A stretch of 64,000 nt of DNA from an uncultured Eubacteriales bacterium (GTDB lineage: Bacteria; Bacillota; Clostridia; Oscillospirales; Oscillospiraceae), in contig URPA01000001.1 in the NCBI GenBank assembly GCA_900549545.1, positions 62,001 through 126,000 of the forward strand, given 5' to 3'. The notes under the pieces were generated by a model, which was given only the letters and a program-made list of their open reading frames with translations, had not been told where the DNA came from and did no database searches. Of this stretch, positions 49,369-58,325 are shown one piece after another (within the stretch, counting starts at the first letter, position 1; each line of letters opens with the position of its first letter). The translations under genes were made by a program, and so were the position numbers.

Positions 49369-49856
49369 GGATAGCAATATGCCCCGGAAGCTTTGACCCC
49401 ATTACCCTGGGTCACCTGAACATTATTCGCCGCACCGCGCAGATTTTTGATGAGGTCATCGTCTGCGTCATGAATAACACCATGAAGCCAAACCCTATGT
49501 TCACCGTTGAGGAGAAAATAGACATGTGCTCGCGCGTGGTGGCGAAGTATCCCAATGTAAAGGTGGACTGCTGGTCCGGGCTTTTGGCCGAGTACGCGCG
49601 AAAGTACGATGGCGCGGTTATTGTCAAGGGCCTTCGCGCAGCGTCGGACTTTGAATATGAGTTCCAGATGAACCTCATCAACAAGAACATCAATCCCGAG
49701 CTCGAGACTATGTTTTTAACCGCCAGCGAGAAATATACTTTCCTCAGCTCCTCGGTGGTGCGCGAGATGGCGTTCTACGGGGCTGACCTCAAGGGCCTTG
49801 TGCCGGATGAGATAATTGGCGATATTGAGCGCAAGGCGGCTTTTTGGAGAAAATAG
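49365..49856 (+). CDS. coaD: Pantetheine-phosphate adenylyltransferase
   Basis: 163 residues from ATG 49365; the upstream open frame lies inside rsmD. It adenylates 4'-phosphopantetheine, the penultimate CoA step. CPGSFDPITLGHLNI (the TxGH-like nucleotidyl-transferase motif), VKGLRAASDFEYEFQM, and LSSSVVRE near the C-terminus are standard. AAAGGAAAC precedes the start inside the end of rsmD. Confidence 0.97.
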   Translation: MRIAICPGSFDPITLGHLNIIRRTAQIFDEVIVCVMNNTMKPNPMFTVEEKIDMCSRVVAKYPNVKVDCWSGLLAEYARKYDGAVIVKGLRAASDFEYEFQMNLINKNINPELETMFLTASEKYTFLSSSVVREMAFYGADLKGLVPDEIIGDIERKAAFWRK

Positions 49857-49900
49857 TGTGAAACGCACTATACACGATTAACGTCGGAATGGAGATAAAT

Positions 49901-50416
49901 ATGGATAACAACGATGTAATTGAATTGCTGGATATCCTGTACGGTATGGTGACTGATGCCTGGGGCGTGCCTCTGGGCAGTGATAAGTGCGTCATCGAGC
50001 GGGAAAAGGCCATTGAGATTATTAACGACATCAAGGCAAGCCTGCCTGCCTCTATCGCGGAGGCAAAGCGCCTTGTCGCCGCGAGGGATGAGTTTATCGG
50101 CAACGCCAAGCGTGAGGCTGAGGCCATGCGCAAGAGCGCCGAGGAGAAGGCCCGCGCTATGGTTGAGGAGCAGGAGGTCATCCGCGTTGCCAGGGCGAGA
50201 AGCTCCGAGATGATAGCCTCTGCTGAGGCTAAGTCCAAGGAGCTGCGCCGCGTCGCCTCCGAGTATGTGGACGATTTGATGCGTCAGGCCGAAAGTGCCC
50301 TGAGCGGCGCTCTGAATACGGTTCAGGCCACCCGCGGCGCGTTTTCCGCCTCCGGTGCGTCGGCACCCGCCCAGCCCCGCCAGAAGCAGAACAAGCCTTC
50401 CGAGGATGAGGAATAA
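49901..50416 (+). CDS. Coiled-coil protein of ATPase-like/DivIVA-like type
   Basis: 171 residues from ATG 49901, with GGAG six bases ahead. A short N-terminal part (VIELLDILYGMVTDAWGVPLG) leads to a long charged alanine/glutamate-rich helix (about 35-140) resembling the stalk subunit of V/F-type ATPases, and a proline-rich acidic tail. Such proteins follow coaD in several Clostridia and are often labelled 'ATPase', but there is no nucleotide-binding motif. DivIVA-like scaffolding is an alternative. Function unknown. A terminator at 50436 ends the transcript before the division cluster. Confidence 0.8.
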   Translation: MDNNDVIELLDILYGMVTDAWGVPLGSDKCVIEREKAIEIINDIKASLPASIAEAKRLVAARDEFIGNAKREAEAMRKSAEEKARAMVEEQEVIRVARARSSEMIASAEAKSKELRRVASEYVDDLMRQAESALSGALNTVQATRGAFSASGASAPAQPRQKQNKPSEDEE

Positions 50417-50435
50417 CATAAATAATCACTTACAG

Positions 50436-50465
50436 CCCGCAGGCAAAAGCCTGCGGGTATTTTAC
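50436..50465 (+). terminator. Rho-independent terminator before the division cluster
   Basis: CCCGCAGGC (50436-50444) pairs with GCCTGCGGG (50449-50457) around AAAA and is followed by TATTTTA. Confidence 0.85.
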
Positions 50466-50512
50466 TGCCTAAAAGTAGCAATAAAGTACAAGAAAAAGAC
50501 AAAAAGTTTCGC

Positions 50513-50541
50513 TTGCTTTTTACTACTGCACCCTCTATAAT
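50513..50541 (+). promoter_or_regulatory. Sigma-A-type promoter of the mraZ-led cluster
   Basis: TTGCTT at 50513-50518 and TATAAT at 50536-50541 with a 17-base spacer. The start near 50548 falls at the edge of the MraZ repeats. Confidence 0.8.
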
Positions 50542-50549
50542 GAAAAAGG

Positions 50550-50579
50550 AAAGTGGTAGAAAGTGGTGGGAAATGGTTT
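50550..50579 (+). promoter_or_regulatory. MraZ operator repeats
   Basis: Three direct repeats with a 10-base period: AAAGTGGTAG (50550), AAAGTGGTGG (50560) and a weaker GAAATGGTTT (50570). MraZ proteins bind arrays of such GTGG-containing words on one DNA face and repress their own operon. The array lies right behind the transcription start. Confidence 0.78.
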
Positions 50580-50608
50580 AATTTCCCAATGAAATGGAGG
50601 CAACACAG

Positions 50609-51025
50609 GTGACGGGCGAATATCAGCACTCCCTTGACAACAAGGGCAGACTTTTTATACCGGCCAAGCTCAGGGATGAGTTGGGCGATGTTTTTTATGT
50701 GACGCTGTCAATGGATCGCTGCCTGTGCCTGTATAGCTGCGAGAACTGGAAGGCATTTTCCGATAAGGTCAACGCCATGCCCTATATAAAGCAGCGCAAG
50801 ATGCGCCCGCTTTTCGCCTATGCCGCCCGTTGCGAGCTTGATGCGCAGGGCCGCGCGCTGATCCCCCAGAACCTGCGGGACTACGCGGGCTTTCAGAAAA
50901 ATGTGGTTGTCGTTGGCTGCAACAACCACGCCGAGCTTTGGGACAGCGACGCATGGAGCGAGATATACAAAATTGAGACTACACCCGAAAATATTGCCGC
51001 CGTTATGGAGGAGCTTGAGTTTTGA
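50609..51025 (+). CDS. mraZ: Transcriptional regulator MraZ
   Basis: 138 residues from GTG 50609, which lies eight bases after GGAGG (50596-50600) and matches the family N-terminus (GEYQHSLDNKGRLFIPAKLRD); the ATG at 50594 overlaps the ribosome site. Two AbrB-like halves are visible, the second at CELDAQGRALIPQNLRDYAG. MraZ represses the division/cell-wall operon. Stop and rsmH start overlap (TGATG). Confidence 0.95.
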   Translation: MTGEYQHSLDNKGRLFIPAKLRDELGDVFYVTLSMDRCLCLYSCENWKAFSDKVNAMPYIKQRKMRPLFAYAARCELDAQGRALIPQNLRDYAGFQKNVVVVGCNNHAELWDSDAWSEIYKIETTPENIAAVMEELEF

Positions 51026-51960
51026 TGGATACACCTGTGCATATTCCCGTGCTTTTGCATGAATGTATAGAAAACCTGAACATTGACCCGGAAGGGACTT
51101 ACCTTGACGGCACACTTGGCCTCGGCGGTCACTCTTTTGAGATAGCCTCCCGTCTTAAAGGCGGGCGGCTTATCTGCATTGACAGGGATGAAACTGCCAT
51201 TGAGCGCGCCGGAAAACGTCTCTCCCGGTTTGGCGATAAGGTCACGCTGATACACGGCAATTTCTCTGACGCGGCAGAGCTGCTGGATAACGCGGGAATA
51301 AGCTCTGTTGACGGGATGCTCTTTGACCTCGGTGTGTCATCGCCGCAGCTTGACGAGGCGGAGCGAGGCTTTTCCTACATGAACGACGCACCGCTTGATA
51401 TGCGCATGGACACCTCCTGCGGCATCACTGCCTATGAGCTTGTAAATGGCTGGGACAGGGCGAGGCTTGAGCGGGTTTTGTTTGACTACGGCGAGGAACG
51501 CTACGCAAAGCGCATTGTCTCGGCAATCATCTCACGGCGTGAGGAGAAGCCGATTGAACGGACTTTAGAGCTTGCGGATATCATCCGCGGCGCGATGCCA
51601 GCCGCAGCGCTCAGAGAGAAGCAGCACCCGGCAAAGCGCACATTTCAGGCCATTCGCATCGCCGTAAACGATGAGCTTGGCGCTGTGCGGCAGATGATGG
51701 AGACTGCTCCGGACAAGCTCAGCGTCGGCGGCAGACTCTGCGTTATAAGCTTCCACTCTCTTGAGGACAGAATAGTCAAATCCGGCATTGCTGCCAGAGA
51801 AAACGGCTGCACCTGCCCCAGAGAGGCCCCCATATGCACCTGCGGCTTTGTGCAGACCTTAAAAAGCGTGCGCAGAAAGCCCATACTTCCAAGCGAGGAG
51901 GAAATAGAGAGAAATCCACGCTCAAGAAGCGCGAAGCTCCGTGTCGCTGAAAGAGTGTGA
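51025..51960 (+). CDS. rsmH: 16S rRNA (cytosine-1402-N4)-methyltransferase RsmH
   Basis: 311 residues from ATG 51025. HIPVLLHECIENLNI opens the protein; DGTLGLGGHS is the SAM-binding motif; DLGVSSPQLDEAERGFSY and SFHSLEDRIVK are family signatures. A short cysteine-containing insert (CTCPREAPICTC) sits before the C-terminus, as in other RsmH. Usual second gene of the mraZ cluster. Confidence 0.97.
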   Translation: MDTPVHIPVLLHECIENLNIDPEGTYLDGTLGLGGHSFEIASRLKGGRLICIDRDETAIERAGKRLSRFGDKVTLIHGNFSDAAELLDNAGISSVDGMLFDLGVSSPQLDEAERGFSYMNDAPLDMRMDTSCGITAYELVNGWDRARLERVLFDYGEERYAKRIVSAIISRREEKPIERTLELADIIRGAMPAAALREKQHPAKRTFQAIRIAVNDELGAVRQMMETAPDKLSVGGRLCVISFHSLEDRIVKSGIAARENGCTCPREAPICTCGFVQTLKSVRRKPILPSEEEIERNPRSRSAKLRVAERV

Positions 51961-51962
51961 AA

Positions 51963-52250
51963 ATGAGTTATACAAAGCAGCTTAATGAGACCTTATTTAG
52001 AGCGGTGGGCCTGTGCTTTTCGGCGCTGCTTATAGTGTTTACATTGCTGACAAATATAAAAACAGCCGCCGTAAACGATGAGGCCGCCAGCCTGCGGCAA
52101 GAAGCGGAGGCTGTGAAGGCGGAAAACGAGCTCTTATGCGCCGAGTATGACAACAGTATCAGCCTTGAGGAGCTTGAGGTCTATGCAAGCGGGGAGCTGG
52201 GTATGCAGCCATGCAGCCCTTCGCAGATTTATTATATTGACTTAGATTAA
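51963..52250 (+). CDS. ftsL: FtsL/DivIC-like septum protein
   Basis: 95 residues from ATG 51963 (a GTG at 51957 is also possible). One membrane segment (about residues 14-34) is followed by a coiled coil (about 38-65, rich in Glu/Ala/Leu) and a short tail with ELGMQPCSPSQIYYIDL, the FtsL closing block. It links division proteins in the septum, bridging FtsQ/DivIB and the PBP complex. Identified largely by topology and location between rsmH and the PBP. Confidence 0.85.
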   Translation: MSYTKQLNETLFRAVGLCFSALLIVFTLLTNIKTAAVNDEAASLRQEAEAVKAENELLCAEYDNSISLEELEVYASGELGMQPCSPSQIYYIDLD

Positions 52251-52324
52251 ACCGCGCATGGCGTATTTTTAAGCGCCGTTGAATATATATAGAGCGGAAT
52301 TATATATTCAAGTGAGGGCGTGCC

Positions 52325-54649
52325 ATGCGTGATAAAAGTGAAAATATGCCCGTTGGGCCCGGTCCGAACAGACAGATGCTGCGCAGAACCATTGTGCTTA
52401 TGGCTGTATTCGGCGTGGTGCTGTTTTTGGTGCTTCTGCTGCGCCTGTATAAATTGCAGATAGTGGACCATGAATATTATGAGGGCCTTGCCATCGAGCA
52501 GCAGCTCCGCGAGGCTCCCACTGCCGCTGCGCGCGGCTCAATTTATGACAGGAATATGCTGCCCCTTGCCGTGAGCGCCAGTGTTGACAATGTTTATCTC
52601 AGCCCCGCCGAGATCGAAATGTACAGTGAGGACAAGGAGCTCATCGCAAGTGGGCTTTCAGATATACTTGGGCTTGACTATGATGATATACTGGAAAAGG
52701 CGTCAAGAACAGGCTCATGGTATGTGACGGTCGCCCGGAAGGTCGAGCAGGACAAGGCGGACGAGGTTCGCCGCTTCAAAACCGAAAACTCCCTGCGCGG
52801 TGTGCGCCTTGAGACAGACACCAAGCGCTATTACCCCAATTCCTCACTTGGCTGCCACCTCATCGGCTTTGTCGGCACGGATAATTACGGCCTTGAGGGG
52901 ATAGAAGCGCGCTATGACAGCGCCCTGCGCGGAAGCACAGGAAGGACAGTCCGTGCGACCAATGCCTTCGGGACAGACCTGCTCTTCAGCCAGTTTGAGG
53001 AGTATTACCCCGGCAAGGACGGCTACGACCTTGTGACGACCATTGACTCAACGATTCAGTTTTACATAGAAAAGCACCTCAAGCAGGCCGTGGACGATTA
53101 CGACATCCAGAACGGCGCAGGCGCTATCGCCATGGATGTGAACACCGGGGCAATTCTTGCGATGGCCTCTCTTGATAATTACGACCTTAACAATTTTCTC
53201 GATGTTAGCGACGAGGCGCAGTCCGCCATTGACGGCGCCGCCACTGAGGAAGAGGCGCAGCAGCTATTGAGCGCGGCGCAGATGAAGCAGTGGCGCAATA
53301 AGGCCCTGTCGGACACCTATGAGCCCGGTTCGACCTTCAAGATAATCACGCTCTCCATGGCGCTGGAGGAAAAGGCAGTCAGCCTTGATGACAGCTTTTA
53401 CTGCGGCGGCAGCGTGAACGTTCTGGGGCGAACAACGCCTATTCGCTGCTGGAAAACCACCGGCCACGGCTCGCAAAATCTGACGCAGGCGGTGCAGCAC
53501 TCATGCAACGCCGCGTTTGTCAACATCGGCCAGCGTGTCGGAGCGGAAACTTTTTATAAATACTGCGAGGCCTTTGGCTTTCTCAACCAGTCTGCCGACC
53601 CGGACGAGAATCTGACGGCCACAACGGGCATCGACCTCTCCGGCGAGAGCGGCAGCATCTGGTGGAGCAAAAACACCTTCTGCTCACCGAAAAACCTCTC
53701 TCAGCTCGCGGCGGCTTCATTTGGCCAGACCTTTACTATAACCCCTTTGCAGCTTATAACAGCGGTCAGCGCCTGCGTAAACGGCGGAAAGCTCATGCAG
53801 CCCTATGTCGTCAGCTCAATGCTAAACCCAGATGGCAGCGTTGCTTATGAGCGCAAGCCCGCCATGGTGCGCCAGGTCATCAGCGCCGAGACGAGCGAAA
53901 CAGTCCGCCAGATACTTGAAAAAGTAGTCGGCGACCCGAAGGACGGCACAGGGCGAAACGCCGCTGTGGCCGGATACCGCATCGGCGGCAAGACAGGCAC
54001 CAGCGAAAAGGTCAGCCTTGAGGCGCAGACAGGGGAGAAGCAGTATATTGTCTCCTTCATCGGCTTTGCCCCGGCTGATGACCCGCAAATTGCAATTCTT
54101 GTCTTTCTCGACACGCCGTCAAATGAGTCCGGCATATATGTAAGCGGCGGACAGATGGCGGCACCGGTTGTTGGCAACATGATGGCGGACATTCTGCCAT
54201 ATCTTGGCGTTGAGCCTGAGCGTGATGAAGAAAGCGCGGGGGACACTCAAATGCCCTCATTAACCGGGCAGAGCCTTGGAAAGGCGATAGAGCGCCTTGA
54301 GGGGGCAAAGCTCGCATATCGGACCATTGGAACTGGCGATACCGTCACAAATCAGCTCCCGAAAGCGGGAAGCACTCTTGCCTCAGGCACACAGGTGATA
54401 GTATACTTAGGGGCGGAGCCCTCGACAGAGCAGGAGAGCTTGCCTGATGTGACGGGTATGAGCTATAATCAGGCGAGAGACACCCTTTCGTATTACGGGT
54501 TATACATACAGACAATAAGCCCCGTGCTTGATGGCGACAGGCAGCTTGTCAGCAGTCAGAGCATCGCTGAGGGCACACTTTTGGACCATGGCACGGTTAT
54601 TGCGGTGTCGCTTATAAGCGATGATGATTCCATGCTTGGCAAATATTGA
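52325..54649 (+). CDS. PASTA-containing class B penicillin-binding protein (FtsI/PbpB/SpoVD family)
   Basis: 774 residues. Short cytoplasmic tail, one membrane segment (about 20-40), dimerisation domain with ARGSIYDRNMLPLA, and a transpeptidase domain with the catalytic serine in EPGSTFKI, the SCN motif, and GGKTGTSEK. Two C-terminal PASTA domains start near TQMPSLTGQSLG and SLPDVTGMSYNQ. Bacillus has two such genes here (pbpB with two PASTA, spoVD with one); this window has only one, so it may serve vegetative division. The gap before it (52251-52324) has an 11-bp inverted repeat TTGAATATATA at 52279-52311. GAGGG lies ahead of the ATG. Confidence 0.92.
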   Translation: MRDKSENMPVGPGPNRQMLRRTIVLMAVFGVVLFLVLLLRLYKLQIVDHEYYEGLAIEQQLREAPTAAARGSIYDRNMLPLAVSASVDNVYLSPAEIEMYSEDKELIASGLSDILGLDYDDILEKASRTGSWYVTVARKVEQDKADEVRRFKTENSLRGVRLETDTKRYYPNSSLGCHLIGFVGTDNYGLEGIEARYDSALRGSTGRTVRATNAFGTDLLFSQFEEYYPGKDGYDLVTTIDSTIQFYIEKHLKQAVDDYDIQNGAGAIAMDVNTGAILAMASLDNYDLNNFLDVSDEAQSAIDGAATEEEAQQLLSAAQMKQWRNKALSDTYEPGSTFKIITLSMALEEKAVSLDDSFYCGGSVNVLGRTTPIRCWKTTGHGSQNLTQAVQHSCNAAFVNIGQRVGAETFYKYCEAFGFLNQSADPDENLTATTGIDLSGESGSIWWSKNTFCSPKNLSQLAAASFGQTFTITPLQLITAVSACVNGGKLMQPYVVSSMLNPDGSVAYERKPAMVRQVISAETSETVRQILEKVVGDPKDGTGRNAAVAGYRIGGKTGTSEKVSLEAQTGEKQYIVSFIGFAPADDPQIAILVFLDTPSNESGIYVSGGQMAAPVVGNMMADILPYLGVEPERDEESAGDTQMPSLTGQSLGKAIERLEGAKLAYRTIGTGDTVTNQLPKAGSTLASGTQVIVYLGAEPSTEQESLPDVTGMSYNQARDTLSYYGLYIQTISPVLDGDRQLVSSQSIAEGTLLDHGTVIAVSLISDDDSMLGKY

Positions 54650-54660
54650 TTGGAGAAACA

Positions 54661-56103
54661 ATGAAGCTCTCGGAAATACTGAAAAATGTTAATATACTCA
54701 GTGCCGCCGCCGATATGGACACGGAGATAAGCGGCATATGCTATGACTCAAGGCAGGTCAAAAAGGGCGACCTTTTTGTGGCCATTAAGGGCTTTGAATC
54801 CGACGGGCACAGGTTTATCCCGAAGGCCCTTGAGCAGGGGGCAGCCGCCGTGCTGTGTCAGGATATCCCTAAAGACTGCGGGGTGTATGTGCAGACGGAT
54901 GACTGCCGCCGTGCGCTGGCGCTTGCAAGCCGGGAGTTTTTTGGAAATCCCGCGTCGCAAATGGTGATGATTGGCATCACCGGCACCAGCGGCAAGACCA
55001 CCACCAGCTACCTCATAAAGCACATGCTCGAGACGGAGCTTGGCGCGAAGGTCGGGCTTATCGGCACAAACGGCAACATGATAGGCGATGAGATGATGCA
55101 CTCCGAGCGCACCACCCCGGAGAGCTACGAGCTGCAAATGCTCTTTCGCCGCATGGCGGATGAGGGCTGCACCCATCTTGTGATGGAGGTCTCCTCCCAC
55201 TCGCTTGTGCTTGACAGGGTCGCGGGCATACACTACGACGTCGCGGTGTACACAAACCTCAGTCAGGACCATCTGGATTTTCACGGCACGATGGATGAAT
55301 ACGCCAGAGCCAAGAGCCTGCTGTTTGACCGCTGTGAAAACGGTGTATTCAATCTTGACGATGAGCACGTGCAGGTAATGAAAGCGGGGAAGCGCTGCAA
55401 GGCCATCGGCTATTCAACGTTAGATAAAAGCGCGGAGCTTTTTGCCGATAATGTTTCCCTCAGTGCGTCCGGCGTCAGCTTTGACGCGGTGTACAAAGAC
55501 CAGCGCGTTCCATGCCGCCTCGCAATTCCGGCGATGTTCTCGGTTTATAACGCTCTGTCGGTTATTGGAACGGGGCTTGCGCTGGGCCTGAGTCTTGAGC
55601 AGTGCGCCGACGCGCTTTCAAGCGCCGAGGGCGTGAAGGGACGGCTGGAGATTGTTCCGACCATGAGAGACTATTCGGTTATTATTGATTATTCTCACAA
55701 GCCGGACGCGCTTGAGAAGGTACTCAAGACCCTCAAGAGCGTTACCAGAGGGCGGCTCATCTGCCTCTTTGGCTGCGGCGGCGACAGGGATAGGGTAAAG
55801 CGCCCCATCATGGGCAGAATCGCCGCTGAAAACGCAGATTTTGTTATTGTGACCAGCGATAACCCGCGCACGGAGGACCCGGACGCCATCATCGCGGAAA
55901 TTCTTCCCGGCCTCGGTTCAGGTGATGTTCCTCATAAAGTTATCACCGACAGGGAGCAGGCAATATGCTGGGCACTTGACAACGCGGGGCAAGGTGATGT
56001 AATATTACTCGCCGGTAAAGGACATGAGGACTACCAGATAGTCGGCCATGAAAAGCGTCATATGGACGAGAGAGAGATTGTTTCAGGGCACTTAAATATA
56101 TAG
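54661..56103 (+). CDS. murE: UDP-MurNAc-tripeptide synthetase MurE, meso-DAP type
   Basis: 480 residues from ATG 54661, with GGAG ahead. Adds the third amino acid to UDP-MurNAc-L-Ala-D-Glu. ATP site GITGTSGKTTT, the catalytic-Lys region ARAKSLLF, and DNPRTEDP near the C-terminus; the DNPR motif specifies meso-diaminopimelate over lysine. SSHSLVLDRVAG is another family block. Follows the PBP directly. Confidence 0.96.
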   Translation: MKLSEILKNVNILSAAADMDTEISGICYDSRQVKKGDLFVAIKGFESDGHRFIPKALEQGAAAVLCQDIPKDCGVYVQTDDCRRALALASREFFGNPASQMVMIGITGTSGKTTTSYLIKHMLETELGAKVGLIGTNGNMIGDEMMHSERTTPESYELQMLFRRMADEGCTHLVMEVSSHSLVLDRVAGIHYDVAVYTNLSQDHLDFHGTMDEYARAKSLLFDRCENGVFNLDDEHVQVMKAGKRCKAIGYSTLDKSAELFADNVSLSASGVSFDAVYKDQRVPCRLAIPAMFSVYNALSVIGTGLALGLSLEQCADALSSAEGVKGRLEIVPTMRDYSVIIDYSHKPDALEKVLKTLKSVTRGRLICLFGCGGDRDRVKRPIMGRIAAENADFVIVTSDNPRTEDPDAIIAEILPGLGSGDVPHKVITDREQAICWALDNAGQGDVILLAGKGHEDYQIVGHEKRHMDEREIVSGHLNI

Positions 56104-56115
56104 GTGGAGAATAAC

Positions 56116-57129
56116 ATGACGATAAAGCTGATAACCGCCTTTGTTTTGGCGTTTTTGTTCGCAACTGCCTTCGGCAGCTGGTATATACCCTGGCTTATGA
56201 AGGAAAAGGCCAGACAGGCAATAAAAGAGGACGGCCCGTCCTGGCATATGATAAAAAACGGCACGCCAACCATGGGCGGCGTGATGTTTATCGCGGCGGC
56301 GATTTTTGTCTGCCTGACTGTGGGCTTTGACGCCATGCTCCACGGTAACTTTGTGCATATTTTTGTGCTGGTGTTTGCTCTGGTTTTCGGCGCTATCGGC
56401 TTCCTGGATGACTGGGAGAAGGTTAAAAAGAAACAGAATCTTGGCCTTACTGCGAAGATGAAGTTTCTGCTTCAGCTTGTGGCCGCGCTGGTTTTCGTTC
56501 TGCTCATGCGGCAGATAGGCTATCTGCGGCCAAGCCTCTATGTCCCGTTTTTCAATGTGACCATCCATATGCCGGAGTGGCTGTATTTTGTCTTTGCCGC
56601 TTTCGTCATCGTCGGAACGGTCAACGCTGTCAACATCACAGACGGTATAGACGGACTCGCCGCCGGGACCTCTATCCCCGTGTGCCTGTTCTTTGTTGTG
56701 GTTACATACAGGTGGGGCGAGGCGTATCTTGAGCTTGGCATATTCGCCAGCGCTCTTGTGGGCGGCCTTATGGGCTTTCTGCTGTATAATTTCAACCCCG
56801 CCAAGGTGTTCATGGGGGACACCGGCTCTCTCTTCCTGGGCGGCGCTATCGCGGCTATGGCCTTTGCTTACGACATGCCCCTTATTCTTATCACACTGGG
56901 CATTATATATATCGTCGAAACCCTGTCCGATATTATTCAGATAGGTTATTTCAAGCTCAGCCACGGCAAGCGCGTTTTCAAAATGGCTCCGTTTCATCAC
57001 CACCTTGAGATGGGCGGATGGACAGGAAAAAAGTGGAAAGAAAAAGAGCTCTTTTTCCTGTTTTCAGGCATATCTTTGGCTTTCGCCATCATATCATTTA
57101 TAGGGGTCTATAATCGGTTCCCCGTATAA
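56116..57129 (+). CDS. mraY: Phospho-N-acetylmuramoyl-pentapeptide transferase MraY
   Basis: 337 residues from ATG 56116 (GGTGGAG ahead; a GTG at 56104 overlaps that site). Ten membrane segments. Moves phospho-MurNAc-pentapeptide to undecaprenyl phosphate, forming lipid I. GTPTMGG, the Asp pair in GFLDDWEK, NITDGIDGLAAG, and the HHHLE histidine triad are intact. Confidence 0.97.
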   Translation: MTIKLITAFVLAFLFATAFGSWYIPWLMKEKARQAIKEDGPSWHMIKNGTPTMGGVMFIAAAIFVCLTVGFDAMLHGNFVHIFVLVFALVFGAIGFLDDWEKVKKKQNLGLTAKMKFLLQLVAALVFVLLMRQIGYLRPSLYVPFFNVTIHMPEWLYFVFAAFVIVGTVNAVNITDGIDGLAAGTSIPVCLFFVVVTYRWGEAYLELGIFASALVGGLMGFLLYNFNPAKVFMGDTGSLFLGGAIAAMAFAYDMPLILITLGIIYIVETLSDIIQIGYFKLSHGKRVFKMAPFHHHLEMGGWTGKKWKEKELFFLFSGISLAFAIISFIGVYNRFPV

Positions 57130-57156
57130 TGCTTTGAATGGTCGGGAGGTGGAAAA

Positions 57157-58320
57157 ATGCGCTATGACAGCGCCCGCCTCACCGGCCTTTCTTTGTCGGA
57201 GCTAAAAAGCCGTCGGGCCGGCTTTGACATGAGCTTTTTTCTTCTGGTGCTGCTTCTGCTGGCAATGGGTGTTATAATGGTGCTCTCCTCGAGCTACGTA
57301 AGGGCGTATTATGACACCGCGAATGAAACCGGCGGAAACCCCGCGTATTATTTTATCCGCCAGCTTGTATTCGCGTCTGTCGGTATCGCGGCCATGCTCA
57401 TTGCCTCGCGGTTTCCGATGAACTTTTACCGGCGCTTTGCCTATCACTTTATGGCACTGACCCTTGTTCTTTTGCTGCTTGTGCCGATAATCGGCGTAAA
57501 AGCCAACGGCGCCCGACGCTGGCTCGGCATAGGCGGGCTTACGCTCCAGCCATCAGAGCTTGCTAAGGTTGCGGTTATCCTCGTTTTTTCTGCGATGATT
57601 TGCTGCTTCCGGGGCAAGATGAAAACCTTCAGATATGGTATTTTGCCCTTTGCGGGCGTGCTTGTATTGATTGTCGGGCTGTTAATATTGGAGCCGCATT
57701 TTTCCGCCTCCATCATCATTCTGGCCATTGGCGCGGTAATGATGTTTTTGGGCGGGGTGCGCCTCGGCTGGTTTGCGGCCGCCTTCGGCGTGGCCGGGGG
57801 CGCGCTGGCGGTCCTGCTGACGCTGTTTCCCTATGCCTCATCGAGGATAAACACCTGGCGCGACCCATTTTCAAGCTCCTCGGACGAGGGGTATCAGATT
57901 GTCCAGTCGCTCTATTCCGTCGGCTCCGGCGGCATAAGCGGTCTGGGGCTCGGCGGGAGCCGCCAGAAGTTTCTGTATCTGCCGGAGGAGCATAACGACT
58001 TTATTTTCTCCGTCTGGTGTGAGGAGCTGGGCTTTATAGGCGCGGCGCTGGTGCTGGTGCTGTTTGCACTGCTCATTATCCGGGGATACTGGATAGCCCT
58101 GCACTGCCGGGACAGGTTTTCGTTTTTAACCTGCGCGGGTATCACAACGCTGCTCGCGATACAGGTGTTTTTGAATGTGGCTGTTGTCACGAATCTTATA
58201 CCGTGCACGGGTATATCCCTGCCGTTTTTCAGCTATGGAGGCACTGCGCTTCTTATTCAGCTTGGAGAGATGGGGATAATACTCAGCGCATCGCGAGACA
58301 TATTGGAGAAAGAGGTATAA
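57157..58320 (+). CDS. ftsW: SEDS peptidoglycan polymerase FtsW/SpoVE
   Basis: 387 residues, about ten membrane segments. The SEDS core is present: GANGARRW-like KANGARRWLGIGGLTLQPSELAK with the catalytic Asp region later, YQIVQSLYSVGSGG, PEEHNDFIFSVWCEELG, and a final ISLPFFSYGG. Works with the class B PBP to build septal (or spore) wall. Family members FtsW, SpoVE and RodA are alike; the site next to murG favours FtsW/SpoVE. GGGAGGTGG precedes the ATG. Confidence 0.94.
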   Translation: MRYDSARLTGLSLSELKSRRAGFDMSFFLLVLLLLAMGVIMVLSSSYVRAYYDTANETGGNPAYYFIRQLVFASVGIAAMLIASRFPMNFYRRFAYHFMALTLVLLLLVPIIGVKANGARRWLGIGGLTLQPSELAKVAVILVFSAMICCFRGKMKTFRYGILPFAGVLVLIVGLLILEPHFSASIIILAIGAVMMFLGGVRLGWFAAAFGVAGGALAVLLTLFPYASSRINTWRDPFSSSSDEGYQIVQSLYSVGSGGISGLGLGGSRQKFLYLPEEHNDFIFSVWCEELGFIGAALVLVLFALLIIRGYWIALHCRDRFSFLTCAGITTLLAIQVFLNVAVVTNLIPCTGISLPFFSYGGTALLIQLGEMGIILSASRDILEKEV

Positions 58321-58325
58321 ACAAA

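Noticed and set aside
52251..52324. Sigma-E promoter in front of the PASTA PBP
   Set aside because: AT-rich inverted repeat present, but no CATA-type -10 with suitable spacing; a sporulation role cannot be claimed.
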